DNA of 64,000 nucleotides, taken from JAVBMU01 sp031552185. GTDB taxonomy: Bacteria > Actinomycetota > Actinomycetes > Actinomycetales > Cellulomonadaceae. This document shows positions 25,571-33,754 of this stretch, one piece after another; positions within the stretch are counted from its first letter, which is position 1, and each line of letters opens with the position of its first letter. The notes beneath the pieces are model-generated. The model saw nothing but the letters and a program-made list of their open reading frames with translations. It was not told the DNA's origin and searched no databases. The stretch lies in assembly GCA_031552185.1 (NCBI GenBank), contig JAVBMU010000100.1, positions 1 to 64,000 on the forward strand, in the 5' to 3' direction. Both the position numbers and the translations under genes were made by a program.

Positions 25571-26881
25571 TTACCGCTTCAGCCGCCGCAGCGCGTTGCG
25601 CGCCACCTGCTGCTGCCACGTCGCCGCCCGCTGCGTGCGGTCCCGTCCGACGAAGCTGACCAGCCAGTGCAGCAGCGTCGCGACCCGGTTCTTGAAGCCG
25701 ACCAGGTACACCAGGTGCACGCCCAGCCACAGGAGCCAGGCGGGCAGTCCGGAGGTCTCCAGCGGCCCGAGCTTGGCGACGGCGTGGAACCGCGCCACGG
25801 TCGCCATGGTTCCCTTGTCGCGATACCGGAACGGCTCGTCGTCGGGCTCGCCGCGCAACCGGGCGACGATCCGGCCGGCCGCGAACTCCCCACTCTGCAT
25901 GGCCAGTTGCGCGACCCACGGGTAGCCGCCGAGCGCCATGGCGTCCCCAACCACGAAGACTTCCGGGTGCCCCGGCAGCGTGCAGTCCGGTTTCACCTGG
26001 ATCCGCCCCGCGCGATCCGTCTCCGCCCCCGATTGCTCGGCCAACGCCCGCGCCAGCGGGGACGCGCCCACGCCCGCGGCCCAGATCTTGCAGCCGGCGG
26101 GCAGTCGGGTGCGCTCGCCGGCGTCGTCCTCGACGACGACGGACTCGGCGTCGACGTCGACGACCTTGCGTCCGAGCCACAACTCGACGCCCAAGCTCTC
26201 CAGCCGGCGGGCTGCGGCGTCGGCCAGCTTCTTCGAGTAGCCCGGCAGGACCTGCCGCACGGGGTCGATGACGACGATGCGGTTGCGCGCCGGATCGATG
26301 CGGCGGAATGCGCCCGGCAGGGTGCGGCGGGACAGTTCGGCAATCTGCCCGGCCAGTTCGACGCCGGTCGCCCCCGCCCCGACGACGACGAACGTGAGCA
26401 GCCGGTCGACCGTCGCCTGGTCCGGCGCGATTTCGGCGAGTTCGAACGCGCCGAGAATGCGCGCCCGCACCTCGAGCGCGTCGTCGAGGCTCTTCATGCC
26501 GGGCGCGTGCTCGGCGAAGCCGTCGTGGCCGAAATACGACTGGCCGGACCCGGCGGCGACGATCAGACTGTCGTACCCCGTCCGCAGCGTGCCGAGCGGC
26601 GAGGTGGAGGTGACCTCGCGGGCCGCCAGGTCGATGCCGGTGACGGTACCGAGCAGGACCCGCGCGTTGCGCTGGTGCTTCAGGACGTCCCGCGTGGCCG
26701 GGGCGATCTCGCCGGAGGACAACACCCCCGTGGCCACCTGGTAGAGCAACGGCTGGAACAGGTGATGGTTGGTCGTGCTGATCAGGGTCAGCCGGACCGG
26801 CGCCCGGGCGAGCGCCTTGGCGGCGAACAGGCCGCCGAACCCCGACCCGACGATGACGACATGATGCAGCGTCTCTGCCAT
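25571..26881 (-). CDS. ndh: type II NADH dehydrogenase (NDH-2)
   Basis: A 436-residue membrane-bound, non-proton-pumping NADH:quinone oxidoreductase. GSGFGGLFAA (about 12-21) binds FAD, and VVGAGATGVELAGQ (about 165-178) binds NADH. The third motif GDAMALG (about 320) is also present. The C-terminus (about 375-400) is hydrophobic and amphipathic, for membrane attachment. A TAGCGT -10 box ends 6 nt before the ATG, so it is probably transcribed separately from the copper ATPase upstream as a leaderless mRNA. Confidence 0.9.
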   Translation of the reverse strand: MAETLHHVVIVGSGFGGLFAAKALARAPVRLTLISTTNHHLFQPLLYQVATGVLSSGEIAPATRDVLKHQRNARVLLGTVTGIDLAAREVTSTSPLGTLRTGYDSLIVAAGSGQSYFGHDGFAEHAPGMKSLDDALEVRARILGAFELAEIAPDQATVDRLLTFVVVGAGATGVELAGQIAELSRRTLPGAFRRIDPARNRIVVIDPVRQVLPGYSKKLADAAARRLESLGVELWLGRKVVDVDAESVVVEDDAGERTRLPAGCKIWAAGVGASPLARALAEQSGAETDRAGRIQVKPDCTLPGHPEVFVVGDAMALGGYPWVAQLAMQSGEFAAGRIVARLRGEPDDEPFRYRDKGTMATVARFHAVAKLGPLETSGLPAWLLWLGVHLVYLVGFKNRVATLLHWLVSFVGRDRTQRAATWQQQVARNALRRLKR

Positions 26882-26887
26882 CGCTCG

Positions 26888-26893
26888 ACGCTA
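26888..26893 (-). promoter_or_regulatory. leaderless -10 box of ndh
   Basis: TAGCGT on the minus strand, then 6 nt, then the ATG of ndh. This spacing places the transcription start at or next to the start codon. Confidence 0.5.
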
Positions 26894-26923
26894 GGGCCGG
26901 GCGGTGCCGCACGCCCGCCGACG

Positions 26924-29083
26924 TCAGCGGACCCCCTGGCCGGCACCCGGACGCAGGTCGAGCCGCCGCAGCAGCTGGGCGTTGAGCGCGACCACCACCG
27001 TCGAGAGCGACATCAGGATCGCCCCCACCGACATGGGCAGCACAAACCCGATCCCTGCCAAAACGCCGGCCGCCAACGGAACGGCCGCCAGGTTGTACCC
27101 CGCCGCCCACCACAGGTTCTGCTTCATCTTCCGGTAGCTCGCCCGGGAGAGTTCGATGACGGACAGCACCGAGCGGGGATCGTCGCCGGCGAGGATCACC
27201 CCGGCCGACCCGATCGCGACGTCGGTTCCGGCGCCGATCGCGATGCCGACGTCGGCCCGGGCCAGAGCCGGCGCGTCGTTCACGCCATCGCCCACCATGG
27301 CGACCGTGCGCCCTTCCACCTGAAGCTGCGCGACGCGGGCGGATTTGTCCTGCGGCCGTACCCCGGCGAAGACCCGCCCGATGCCGAGGTCGTCGGCGAC
27401 GGTCCGGGCGACCGCGGCCTCGTCGCCCGTGATCATCACCACCTCGATCCCCCGGCGATGCAGGCCGTCGACGGCGGCACGGGATTCCGGGCGCACCTCG
27501 TCGGCGAGCTTGAGGGCGCCGACGACGACGCCGTCGCGCACCACGTGGAGGACGATCGCCCCCTCCCGGCGCCACGAGTCGACGCGCCGCCGGGCTCGGC
27601 GGCCCGGGTCGGGGTCTGTGGTTCGGGCGCCCTCGGTTCGGGCGCCCTCGGCGCCGACCTCCGCGAGCAACCGCGGGCCACCGACCCGGACCTGATGCCC
27701 GTCGACCGTCGCGGTGACCCCGACCGCCGGCGCCGCGACGAAGCGCGAGGCGACCGGAACCGCCGTCGCGCGCTCGCGGGCGGCGCGGACGATTGCCCGA
27801 GCCAGGGGGTGCTCGCTGTCGGCCTCGGCCGCGGCGGCCAGGCCGAGCACCTCGTCCGCGGCCAGATCGGCGAGCGGCATCAGCTCCGCGACCACGGGCT
27901 CACCCCTGGTCAACGTTCCGGTCTTGTCGAACAGGACCACGTCGACCGTGCGCATTGCCTCCAGGGCGAGTCGGTCCTTGACCAGTACGCCGCCGCGAGC
28001 CGCGCGTTCGGTGGCGATCGCGACCACCAGCGGGATCGCCAGGCCGAGCGCGTGCGGACAGGCGATGACGAGCACGGTGATCGTCCGCATCACGGCAGCG
28101 TCCGGGTCCCCGAGCGCGACCCAGACCACCGCGGTCAGGACTGCGGCGACGACGGCATACCAGAACAGCCACGCGGCGGCGCGGTCGGCGAGCCGCTGCG
28201 CCCGCGACGACGAGTTCTGTGCCTCACTCACCAGCCGCCGGATGCCGGCCAGCGCCGTCGCGTCACCGGTCGCGGTCACCTCGACGCGCAGGCCGGAATC
28301 CGTCGCGACCGTCCCTGCCGTGACCGTGTCGCCGACGCCGCGCGGAACGGGGCGCGACTCCCCGGTCAACATGGACTCGTCCAGTTCGGCCCGGCCCTCG
28401 ACGACCCGGCCGTCCGCCGGGATGCTCCCGCCCGGCCGGACCAGGACGACGTCGCCGGTCCTCAACTCCGCGAGCGGGACGGCGATAATCTCCTCGCCCT
28501 CCAGCCGCTCGGCCTCATCCGGCAGAAGCGCGGCGAGTGAGTCGAGAGCGGACGTGGTGCGCGCCAGGGAACGCATCTCGATCCAGTGGCCGAGCAGCAT
28601 GATCACAATCAGCAGCGCGAGTTCCCACCAGAACTCCAGCGCGTGGTGCAGCAGCCCGAGGCTCGCCCCCCACGACGCGAAGAACGCGACGGTGATGGCC
28701 AGGGCGACCAGGAGCATCATCCCCGGCGCCCGGGCCCTGATCTCGGCCACCGCGCCGGTCAGGAACGGCTTGCCGCCCCACAGGTACATCACCGTCCCGA
28801 GCGCCGGCGCGACCCAGGCCGTTCCGGCCGGGACGTCGTAACCGATGAGCATGGCGAACATGCTGGAGAACGCGATCACCGGCCCGGCCAGGACGAGGTT
28901 GATCCAGAACAGCCGGCCGAACTGGGCGGCGTGGTCACCGTGGCCCCCGGCGTGGTCACCGTGGCGCGCGGCGTGGTCGTTGTGGTCGTGGTCGCGCGAT
29001 CGACCACCGACGGTCGGGACGGGCCGGGGCGGTTCCGCCAGGTGGGACCGCCCGTGCGAGTCGGCCGCAGGCTGAGCGTTCAC
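26924..29083 (-). CDS. copper-type P1B ATPase with CPH motif
   Basis: A 719-residue heavy-metal exporting P-type ATPase. The membrane metal motif is CPH (ACPHALGLAIPL), typical of the CopB-like P1B-3 group that moves copper. DKTGTLT, TGES, SEHPLA and GDGVNDAPAL are intact. The N-terminus (about 30-60) is His-rich and lacks the CxxC domain, as expected for CopB types. A small repeat EGARTEGART lies in the nucleotide domain. The GTG at 29083 follows GGGAGG; no closer start fits. A CsoR-like operator is 71 bp upstream, so copper induction is likely. Confidence 0.9.
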   Translation of the reverse strand: MNAQPAADSHGRSHLAEPPRPVPTVGGRSRDHDHNDHAARHGDHAGGHGDHAAQFGRLFWINLVLAGPVIAFSSMFAMLIGYDVPAGTAWVAPALGTVMYLWGGKPFLTGAVAEIRARAPGMMLLVALAITVAFFASWGASLGLLHHALEFWWELALLIVIMLLGHWIEMRSLARTTSALDSLAALLPDEAERLEGEEIIAVPLAELRTGDVVLVRPGGSIPADGRVVEGRAELDESMLTGESRPVPRGVGDTVTAGTVATDSGLRVEVTATGDATALAGIRRLVSEAQNSSSRAQRLADRAAAWLFWYAVVAAVLTAVVWVALGDPDAAVMRTITVLVIACPHALGLAIPLVVAIATERAARGGVLVKDRLALEAMRTVDVVLFDKTGTLTRGEPVVAELMPLADLAADEVLGLAAAAEADSEHPLARAIVRAARERATAVPVASRFVAAPAVGVTATVDGHQVRVGGPRLLAEVGAEGARTEGARTTDPDPGRRARRRVDSWRREGAIVLHVVRDGVVVGALKLADEVRPESRAAVDGLHRRGIEVVMITGDEAAVARTVADDLGIGRVFAGVRPQDKSARVAQLQVEGRTVAMVGDGVNDAPALARADVGIAIGAGTDVAIGSAGVILAGDDPRSVLSVIELSRASYRKMKQNLWWAAGYNLAAVPLAAGVLAGIGFVLPMSVGAILMSLSTVVVALNAQLLRRLDLRPGAGQGVR

Positions 29084-29153
29084 GATGATCCTCCCAGTCG
29101 GCGCGGGCTGTGCGCTCGCCGGCTCGCGAGCGGCACTACTCCTGCCAACCACG

Positions 29154-29170
29154 ATACCCCTGGGGGGTAT
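29154..29170 (-). promoter_or_regulatory. CsoR-like copper operator
   Basis: ATACCCCTGGGGGGTAT has perfect 7-bp arms (ATACCCC / GGGGTAT) and the G-tract form of CsoR/RcnR-family operators. It lies upstream of the CPH ATPase. No csoR gene is in the window, so the regulator must be elsewhere. Confidence 0.75.
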
Positions 29171-29290
29171 TCCCGCCCGGACGACTGGCGTAAGTGATTC
29201 CGGATTGCGGCCGTCTTCGGGGGTAAGGAGTTGCCCGCCGGCCGCAGCAGACTCCGAATGAGTGGACGCGTCGCCGCCCGACACGGGATG

Positions 29291-29373
29291 ACGCGAGGTA
29301 GAGCCGCGCCGTGCGAGGTAGAGCCGTGCCGCGCCCGAAACGCCGGTCCGGCGACGCCACGGATCTACCGCGG
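29291..29373. repeat. dispersed repeat element, copy at 29.3 kb
   Basis: Two units with GCGAGGTAGAGCCG (29291-29306 and 29312-29326) are followed by the core CCGAAACGCCGG and by ACGGATCTACCGCGG. About 36 of 44 bases from the core onward match the element at 61.4 kb. It lies in the 352-bp gap at 29084-29435, which otherwise holds only the copper operator. Confidence 0.75.
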
Positions 29374-29435
29374 CCTGATCTGGAACTCGCGCACCCACGC
29401 GGCGCCGCGGGTCCGGGCGGTTCAGGGCTGCGCCC

Positions 29436-30416
29436 TCACGACTCCGACCGACCGGTGCGCCAGTAGCCCATGAACGCGACGTTGCGCCGGTCCAGGCCGA
29501 GGTCCGCGACCAAATACCGGCGCAGCGAGCGGATGACGCCGGCCTCCCCCGCCAGCCAGGCGTAGAGCGGCGGCCGGCCGGCGTCGGCGTCGGCCACCGC
29601 AGGCGGCACCTCCCAGAGCACATCGCGGTCGACGTCGACCTCCGGCAGCGACTGCCCGTGGCCCGAGGCCGCCCCGGACAACCGGTTCGCGGCGGCCTGC
29701 ACGGCCGGCACGAGCAATTCGCCGAAGCCGAGACCCTCCCGGGCGAGCCACGTCACCCGCACGCCCGCCGGCGCGTTGAGTTCCACGGCCGGTCGCCGGT
29801 GAGGGCGCGCCGCCCCGGCGCCGTCCGGCGCCGTCCCCACGGCACCCCGGTCCGCGGCGAGCGGCACTTCCAGCAGGACTTCGCCGACGGCGTCGTCGGG
29901 CAGGGACTCGCAGATCGCGGCAATCGCGGGCGCAGCGGTCTCGTCGCCCGCAACCAGCAGCGGCGCACCGGTGGGCGCCCGGAACTCGATGCCGCTGGGC
30001 GGGGCGTCGAAGCGCGCGTTCTGGCCGACAATCACCAACGGGTCACCGGGCCGGGCGGCGCGCGCCCAGCGCGAGGCCGGCCCGGCATCGCCGTGCAAGG
30101 CGATGTCGATGTCGATCTCCCGCGCCTCGGGCCGGGCGGCCCGGATGGTGTAGGTCCGCAGCGGCCCCCGCAGTTCTTCGGGCAGCGCCCGCCACGCCGT
30201 GTACCAATCGACCGAGCGGCCCAGGCCCTCCCAGCCCCCCGCGGGCGACGGCAGGATCAGCTTGATTCGCTGGTCGCGCCCGCCCGCAAGGATCTCGTCG
30301 AGGTCCGCCCCGACCAGGGTGATCCGGCGGAACGAGGGGGACAGCGCGACAGCACGGGCGACGACGACGTCGAACAGTCGCCACGGCGACGCGATGAGCA
30401 TCGACGTCGAAGACAC
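29436..30416 (-). CDS. siderophore-interacting protein (ferric-siderophore reductase)
   Basis: A 326-residue SIP/ViuB-family flavoprotein that reduces ferric siderophores to release iron. An FAD domain (RTYTIRAARPEAREIDIDIALHG, about 95-117, with the RxYT motif) is followed by an NAD(P)H domain (LLVAGDETAAPAI) and a C-terminal LAGEAGVIRSLRRYL and MGYWRTGR. The GTG at 30416 follows AAAGGAG. An IdeR box lies 74 bp upstream, so iron repression is expected. No siderophore synthesis or uptake genes are adjacent. Confidence 0.88.
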   Translation of the reverse strand: MSSTSMLIASPWRLFDVVVARAVALSPSFRRITLVGADLDEILAGGRDQRIKLILPSPAGGWEGLGRSVDWYTAWRALPEELRGPLRTYTIRAARPEAREIDIDIALHGDAGPASRWARAARPGDPLVIVGQNARFDAPPSGIEFRAPTGAPLLVAGDETAAPAIAAICESLPDDAVGEVLLEVPLAADRGAVGTAPDGAGAARPHRRPAVELNAPAGVRVTWLAREGLGFGELLVPAVQAAANRLSGAASGHGQSLPEVDVDRDVLWEVPPAVADADAGRPPLYAWLAGEAGVIRSLRRYLVADLGLDRRNVAFMGYWRTGRSES

Positions 30417-30489
30417 CGGGCTCCTTTCGGGTCAGTTTCGAGGCAAGTTTCGAGCCAGCCAGAGCGAGCCGAGGCAGTGGCGCGCTCTG

Positions 30490-30508
30490 AAAGGTTAGCC
30501 TTACCTTA
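30490..30508. promoter_or_regulatory. IdeR/DtxR iron box
   Basis: AAAGGTTAGCCTTACCTTA matches 18 of 19 positions of the IdeR/DtxR consensus TWAGGTTAGSCTWACCTWA. It lies between the siderophore-interacting gene and the divergent ArsR gene. The former is the obvious target. Confidence 0.88.
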
Positions 30509-30536
30509 CTTCACTGTCGAGGGCGATCCGTCGAGG

Positions 30537-30566
30537 TTGTCGATCACCGGGGCCAGAAGGTAGTAT
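30537..30566 (+). promoter_or_regulatory. promoter of the arsR-ATPase operon, leaderless
   Basis: TTGTCG (30537-30542), an 18-bp spacer and TAGTAT (30561-30566) are followed by 6 nt and the GTG of the ArsR gene. This fixes the start at 30573. Confidence 0.6.
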
Positions 30567-30572
30567 CTGCGT

Positions 30573-31025
30573 GTGAGCGAAGATACGAAGATGTGCAGGT
30601 TCGATGTCGACAGCCCTTACATCGAGGCCGCAGCCGAGGTGTTCGGCCTCTTGTCCGACCCGACCAGGATCCGCATCATCGTTGCGCTGCGAACGGGCGA
30701 ACTGCCCGTCCACCGCCTGGCCGAACTCGTGGCGAAGTCGCCGACGGCGGTCTCCCAGCACCTCGCGAAGCTGCGGATGGGGCGGATGGTGACCGCCCGC
30801 CGCGAGGGCAATCTGATCTACTACCGGCTGACCGACGAGCACGCGCGCACGCTGGTGGCGCAGGCCGTCTTCCAGGCCGAGCACGTCGTCGATCCGCGCC
30901 CCACCCACCATCGAGTCGCCATGTGTCCGGCACCCCGAGCCGCGGCGGACCCAGCCGCCCCCGAACCGGCCGCCCCCGCCGAACCGGCCGAGTCAGAACC
31001 CGCGCCGATCGAGGCGCGGGCATGA
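30573..31025 (+). CDS. ArsR/SmtB-family metal-sensing repressor
   Basis: A 150-residue winged-helix repressor. FGLLSDPTRIRII and KSPTAVSQHLAKLR form the ArsR DNA-binding core, and MVTARREGNLIYY is the wing. Potential metal ligands are Cys8 near the N-terminus and Cys/His residues near 108-117 (HHRVAMC), which suggests a CmtR/NmtR/KmtR-like sensor. The last 35 residues are Pro/Ala/Glu-rich. It overlaps the ATPase gene by 4 bp, so it probably regulates its own operon. The metal cannot be assigned. Confidence 0.85.
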   Translation: MSEDTKMCRFDVDSPYIEAAAEVFGLLSDPTRIRIIVALRTGELPVHRLAELVAKSPTAVSQHLAKLRMGRMVTARREGNLIYYRLTDEHARTLVAQAVFQAEHVVDPRPTHHRVAMCPAPRAAADPAAPEPAAPAEPAESEPAPIEARA

Positions 31026-32962
31026 GTGCCCAGGCCGTGGCGGGCCCGCCCGCCGAGACGGCCCAGCGCCCGTCGGGCGAGGACCGGCTCCGGCATCGGC
31101 TCGACAAGGGCGACCTCGTCCGCACGGTCTTCGTCGGGGGCTGCGCCGCGGCGGTCGGGGCCGGCGTGACCTGGCCGTGGCCGGCTGTTCCCCTGGTCGC
31201 CGTCGTCGGCCTGATTGTGGGCTGCCTGCCGATCCTGACCGAGGCCTGGCAGGACGTGCGCGGGCGCCGGATGAGCATGGAACTGTCCATGCTCATTGCG
31301 ATCGCGGCCGCCGCCGCGATCGGCGAGTGGCTGACCGCACTGGTCATCACGGCGTTCGTGCTGGCGGCGGAGATCCTCGAGGACCTGTCCATGGATCGCG
31401 GCCGAGACGCGCTCACGGACCTGATGTCGTTCCTGCCGACGTCGGTGACCGTCCGCACCGAGGCCGGGACCGTCCCACTGCCGCTGTCCGAGTTGACGCC
31501 AGGACGGATCGTTGTGCTCTCCCCCGGGGCGAAGGTTCCGGTCGACGGCGTCGTCATCGCCGGTCGGTCCAGCCTCGACGAGTCGAGAATCACCGGGGAA
31601 TCGCTACCGGTCGAGGTGCAGCCGGGCAACCGCGTCTACGCGGGCTCGATCAACCACCTCGGCGGGCTCGAGGTGCGCGCGGAGCGCGTCGGGGCGCAGT
31701 CCTCGTACGGGCAGATCGTCGAGGCGGTCCGGGCGGCCCAATCGACGCCCGCGCCGGCGCAGCGGCTCGCGGACCGGTTGGCGGGGTACATCGTGTACGT
31801 GGCGCTCGGCGCGGCCGCGCTCACGTGGATCCTCAGCCGGGACCTGACGGCGACGATCTCTGTCGTCGTCGTGGCGGGGGCGTGCGGGATTGCGGCGGGC
31901 ACGCCGCTCGCCATCCTCGCCGCCATCGCCCGGGCGGCCCGCACGGGCGTATTCGTCAAGGGCGGGGCACATCTGGAAGCGCTCTCGGCGGTCGATACGG
32001 TTGTCTTCGACAAGACCGGCACCCTCACGCAGGGCAGCCCGGAGGTCGTGGGCGTCCGGCCCGCCGCCGGCTCTGCGGCCGACGACGTGCTCCGGCTCGC
32101 CGCCGCCGCCGAGTCCTACTCCGAGCACCCCCTCGGCCGCGCCATCGTTGCCCAGGCGCGGGCCCGCGGGCTGGCCGTCGCACCGGCCGACGACTTCGAA
32201 TACCGGCCGGGGCTCGGCGTGAGCGCGGTCGTGGCCGGGCGCCGGATCGACGCCGGCACGGTCGACCTCGTCCCGGCTGCGGGGGTCGGGGCCGCGATGT
32301 CCCGAGCCCAAGACGGGTCGGCCGGGTCGAATGCCCCGGCCGCGAAGGCCGGCGCAGGCCCGGCGACCTCGGTCCACGTGGCCGTCGACGGCGGTTACGC
32401 CGGCACCATCGCGCTGGCGGACGGCGTGCGCGACTGCGCCCGGGACTGCGTCCAGGCGCTGCACGGGCTCGGCCTGCGCGTCCTCATGCTCACCGGTGAC
32501 CGCCGCGAGACGGCCGAGGCCATCGCCCGCGACCTCGGCATCGACGACGTCCGGGCCGAACTCCTGCCCGCCGGGAAACAAGCCGCGGTGGCCGCCGAAC
32601 GCTCGGCTGGGCACCGGATCGCCATGGTCGGCGACGGCGTGAACGACGCCCCCGCGCTCGCGGCGGCCGACGTCGGAATCGCCATGGGCAGCGGAACGGA
32701 GATCGCCCGGGAAAGCGCCGACGTCGTCCTCATCGGCTCGGACCTGGGCGACCTCGCCCGAACCCTCGTCATCGCCCGGCGCGCGCGACGGATCATCATG
32801 GCGAACTTCGTCGGCACCCTCGTGGTGGATCTGGCCGGCATTCTCTTGGCGGCCGTCGGCGTGCTCGGTCCCGTCCCGGCGGCGCTGGTGCACGTCACCA
32901 GCGAGACAGCCTTCATCCTCAACTCGGCCCGACTGATCCCGGCCCGGCGCCGGGAGCGCTGA
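31022..32962 (+). CDS. P1B-type metal ATPase with atypical ACG membrane motif
   Basis: A 646-residue P-type ATPase of the heavy-metal branch. ITGESLP, DKTGTLTQG, SEHPLGR and GDGVNDAPAL are intact, and no N-terminal CxxC domain is present. The membrane motif that is normally CPC, SPC or CPH reads AGACGIAAGTPL, so the proline between the ligands is missing and one cysteine remains. The ATG at 31022 overlaps arsR. The C-terminus ARLIPARRRER closely resembles a relic 840 bp downstream. The transported metal is unknown. Confidence 0.88.
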   Translation: MSAQAVAGPPAETAQRPSGEDRLRHRLDKGDLVRTVFVGGCAAAVGAGVTWPWPAVPLVAVVGLIVGCLPILTEAWQDVRGRRMSMELSMLIAIAAAAAIGEWLTALVITAFVLAAEILEDLSMDRGRDALTDLMSFLPTSVTVRTEAGTVPLPLSELTPGRIVVLSPGAKVPVDGVVIAGRSSLDESRITGESLPVEVQPGNRVYAGSINHLGGLEVRAERVGAQSSYGQIVEAVRAAQSTPAPAQRLADRLAGYIVYVALGAAALTWILSRDLTATISVVVVAGACGIAAGTPLAILAAIARAARTGVFVKGGAHLEALSAVDTVVFDKTGTLTQGSPEVVGVRPAAGSAADDVLRLAAAAESYSEHPLGRAIVAQARARGLAVAPADDFEYRPGLGVSAVVAGRRIDAGTVDLVPAAGVGAAMSRAQDGSAGSNAPAAKAGAGPATSVHVAVDGGYAGTIALADGVRDCARDCVQALHGLGLRVLMLTGDRRETAEAIARDLGIDDVRAELLPAGKQAAVAAERSAGHRIAMVGDGVNDAPALAAADVGIAMGSGTEIARESADVVLIGSDLGDLARTLVIARRARRIIMANFVGTLVVDLAGILLAAVGVLGPVPAALVHVTSETAFILNSARLIPARRRER

Positions 32963-33002
32963 CCGGTCGCCCGCCGGTGGCGGGGCCACGACCCGCGTGT
33001 TC

Positions 33003-33449
33003 TCACCGGGACCCGACGGCAGGGTTCGGCTGCTCGGTCGGCGCCGGCGCGACGTATTCGTGCATCAGGCTGGTGACGGCCGCGATGTGGTCGAAGTCGT
33101 GATCCGCCGTCAGGACCGTCGCATCGTTCACGATGGCGTACCCGGCGACGAGGATGTCCAGGGCGCCCGCCGCGCGGACGAGTCCCGCATTCCACAGGGC
33201 GTTCTGAATGTCGAGCACCAGCGACTCGTCGGGCGCGTGCTCCAGGGGGAATCCGAGCGAGATCTGTTCCCGGTAGTGCGCATGTTCCGTAGGCGTGCGG
33301 GTGCTGTGACAGAACTCCAGCACTTGCGGTGCACAGGTGACGAAAAGATCCGCCGGCGCGCGCTCGATGCGCCGCAGCCGCGCGGCAACGGCCGGGTCGC
33401 CGGCCGCCAACCTGGCCCAGACGGAGTTGTCGACCAGGTAGTCCGTCAC
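33003..33449 (-). CDS. vapC: VapC-type PIN-domain toxin
   Basis: A 148-residue PIN ribonuclease toxin. The acidic residues are visible: Asp7 in YLVDNSVWARL, Glu45 (LEFCHS), and the C-terminal pair in DILVAGYAIVNDATVLTADHDFD. It overlaps the antitoxin by 4 bp, as is normal for vapBC. It sits convergent to the ATPase with a 40-bp gap. The length is slightly above the usual 130. Confidence 0.87.
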   Translation of the reverse strand: MTDYLVDNSVWARLAAGDPAVAARLRRIERAPADLFVTCAPQVLEFCHSTRTPTEHAHYREQISLGFPLEHAPDESLVLDIQNALWNAGLVRAAGALDILVAGYAIVNDATVLTADHDFDHIAAVTSLMHEYVAPAPTEQPNPAVGSR

Positions 33450-33670
33450 GAGACGGGAGGCGCGGTCGACGGCGGCGCGACGACGGGCGCGTCGAGTTCC
33501 GTCGGCAGGTCGGCCAGCGCCGCGATGCCGTCGATCATCGCGCCCTTCTGCTTCGAGGCGACCAGGCGGCGCAGCGCGAGATCAAGTACGGCGCGATTCG
33601 ACCTCTCGCCGGTGAGCGCCCGGGCGCGTTCGAGCAGTCGCGGATCCAGGTCGACGCTGGTCATCGCCAT
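33446..33670 (-). CDS. vapB: VapB-type antitoxin
   Basis: A 74-residue antitoxin of the ribbon-helix-helix/DUF2191 type. The conserved segment is SVDLDPRLLERARALTGE with NRAVLDLALRRLVA. The disordered tail would wrap the toxin. The ATG at 33670 follows GGAGGG by 7 nt. Three AT-rich repeats just upstream are its probable operator. Confidence 0.82.
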   Translation of the reverse strand: MAMTSVDLDPRLLERARALTGERSNRAVLDLALRRLVASKQKGAMIDGIAALADLPTELDAPVVAPPSTAPPVS

Positions 33671-33699
33671 GCTGCAACCCTCCGAACGAGAAACCGATC

Positions 33700-33732
33700 A
33701 ACTATATAATCAACTATATAGCGAACTATATA
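33700..33732 (-). promoter_or_regulatory. triple direct-repeat operator of vapBC
   Basis: AACTATATA occurs three times at 33700, 33712 and 33724, exactly every 12 bp, in a very AT-rich stretch directly upstream of vapB. The spacing puts all copies near one face of the helix, as expected for cooperative binding by a ribbon-helix-helix antitoxin. The TATATA content also supplies -10 sequence. Confidence 0.65.
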
Positions 33733-33754
33733 TTCGTCCACAGGGAGTTTGCCA

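Noticed and set aside
25547..28540. Long + strand frame opposite ndh and the copper ATPase
   Set aside because: The minus-strand genes have complete family motifs; this frame is a composition artefact.
30985..31005. Copy of the 20-bp repeat unit inside arsR
   Set aside because: GCCGAGTCAGAACCCGCGCC resembles a unit, but it is single, lies in coding sequence and can be explained by Pro/Ala/Glu codons.
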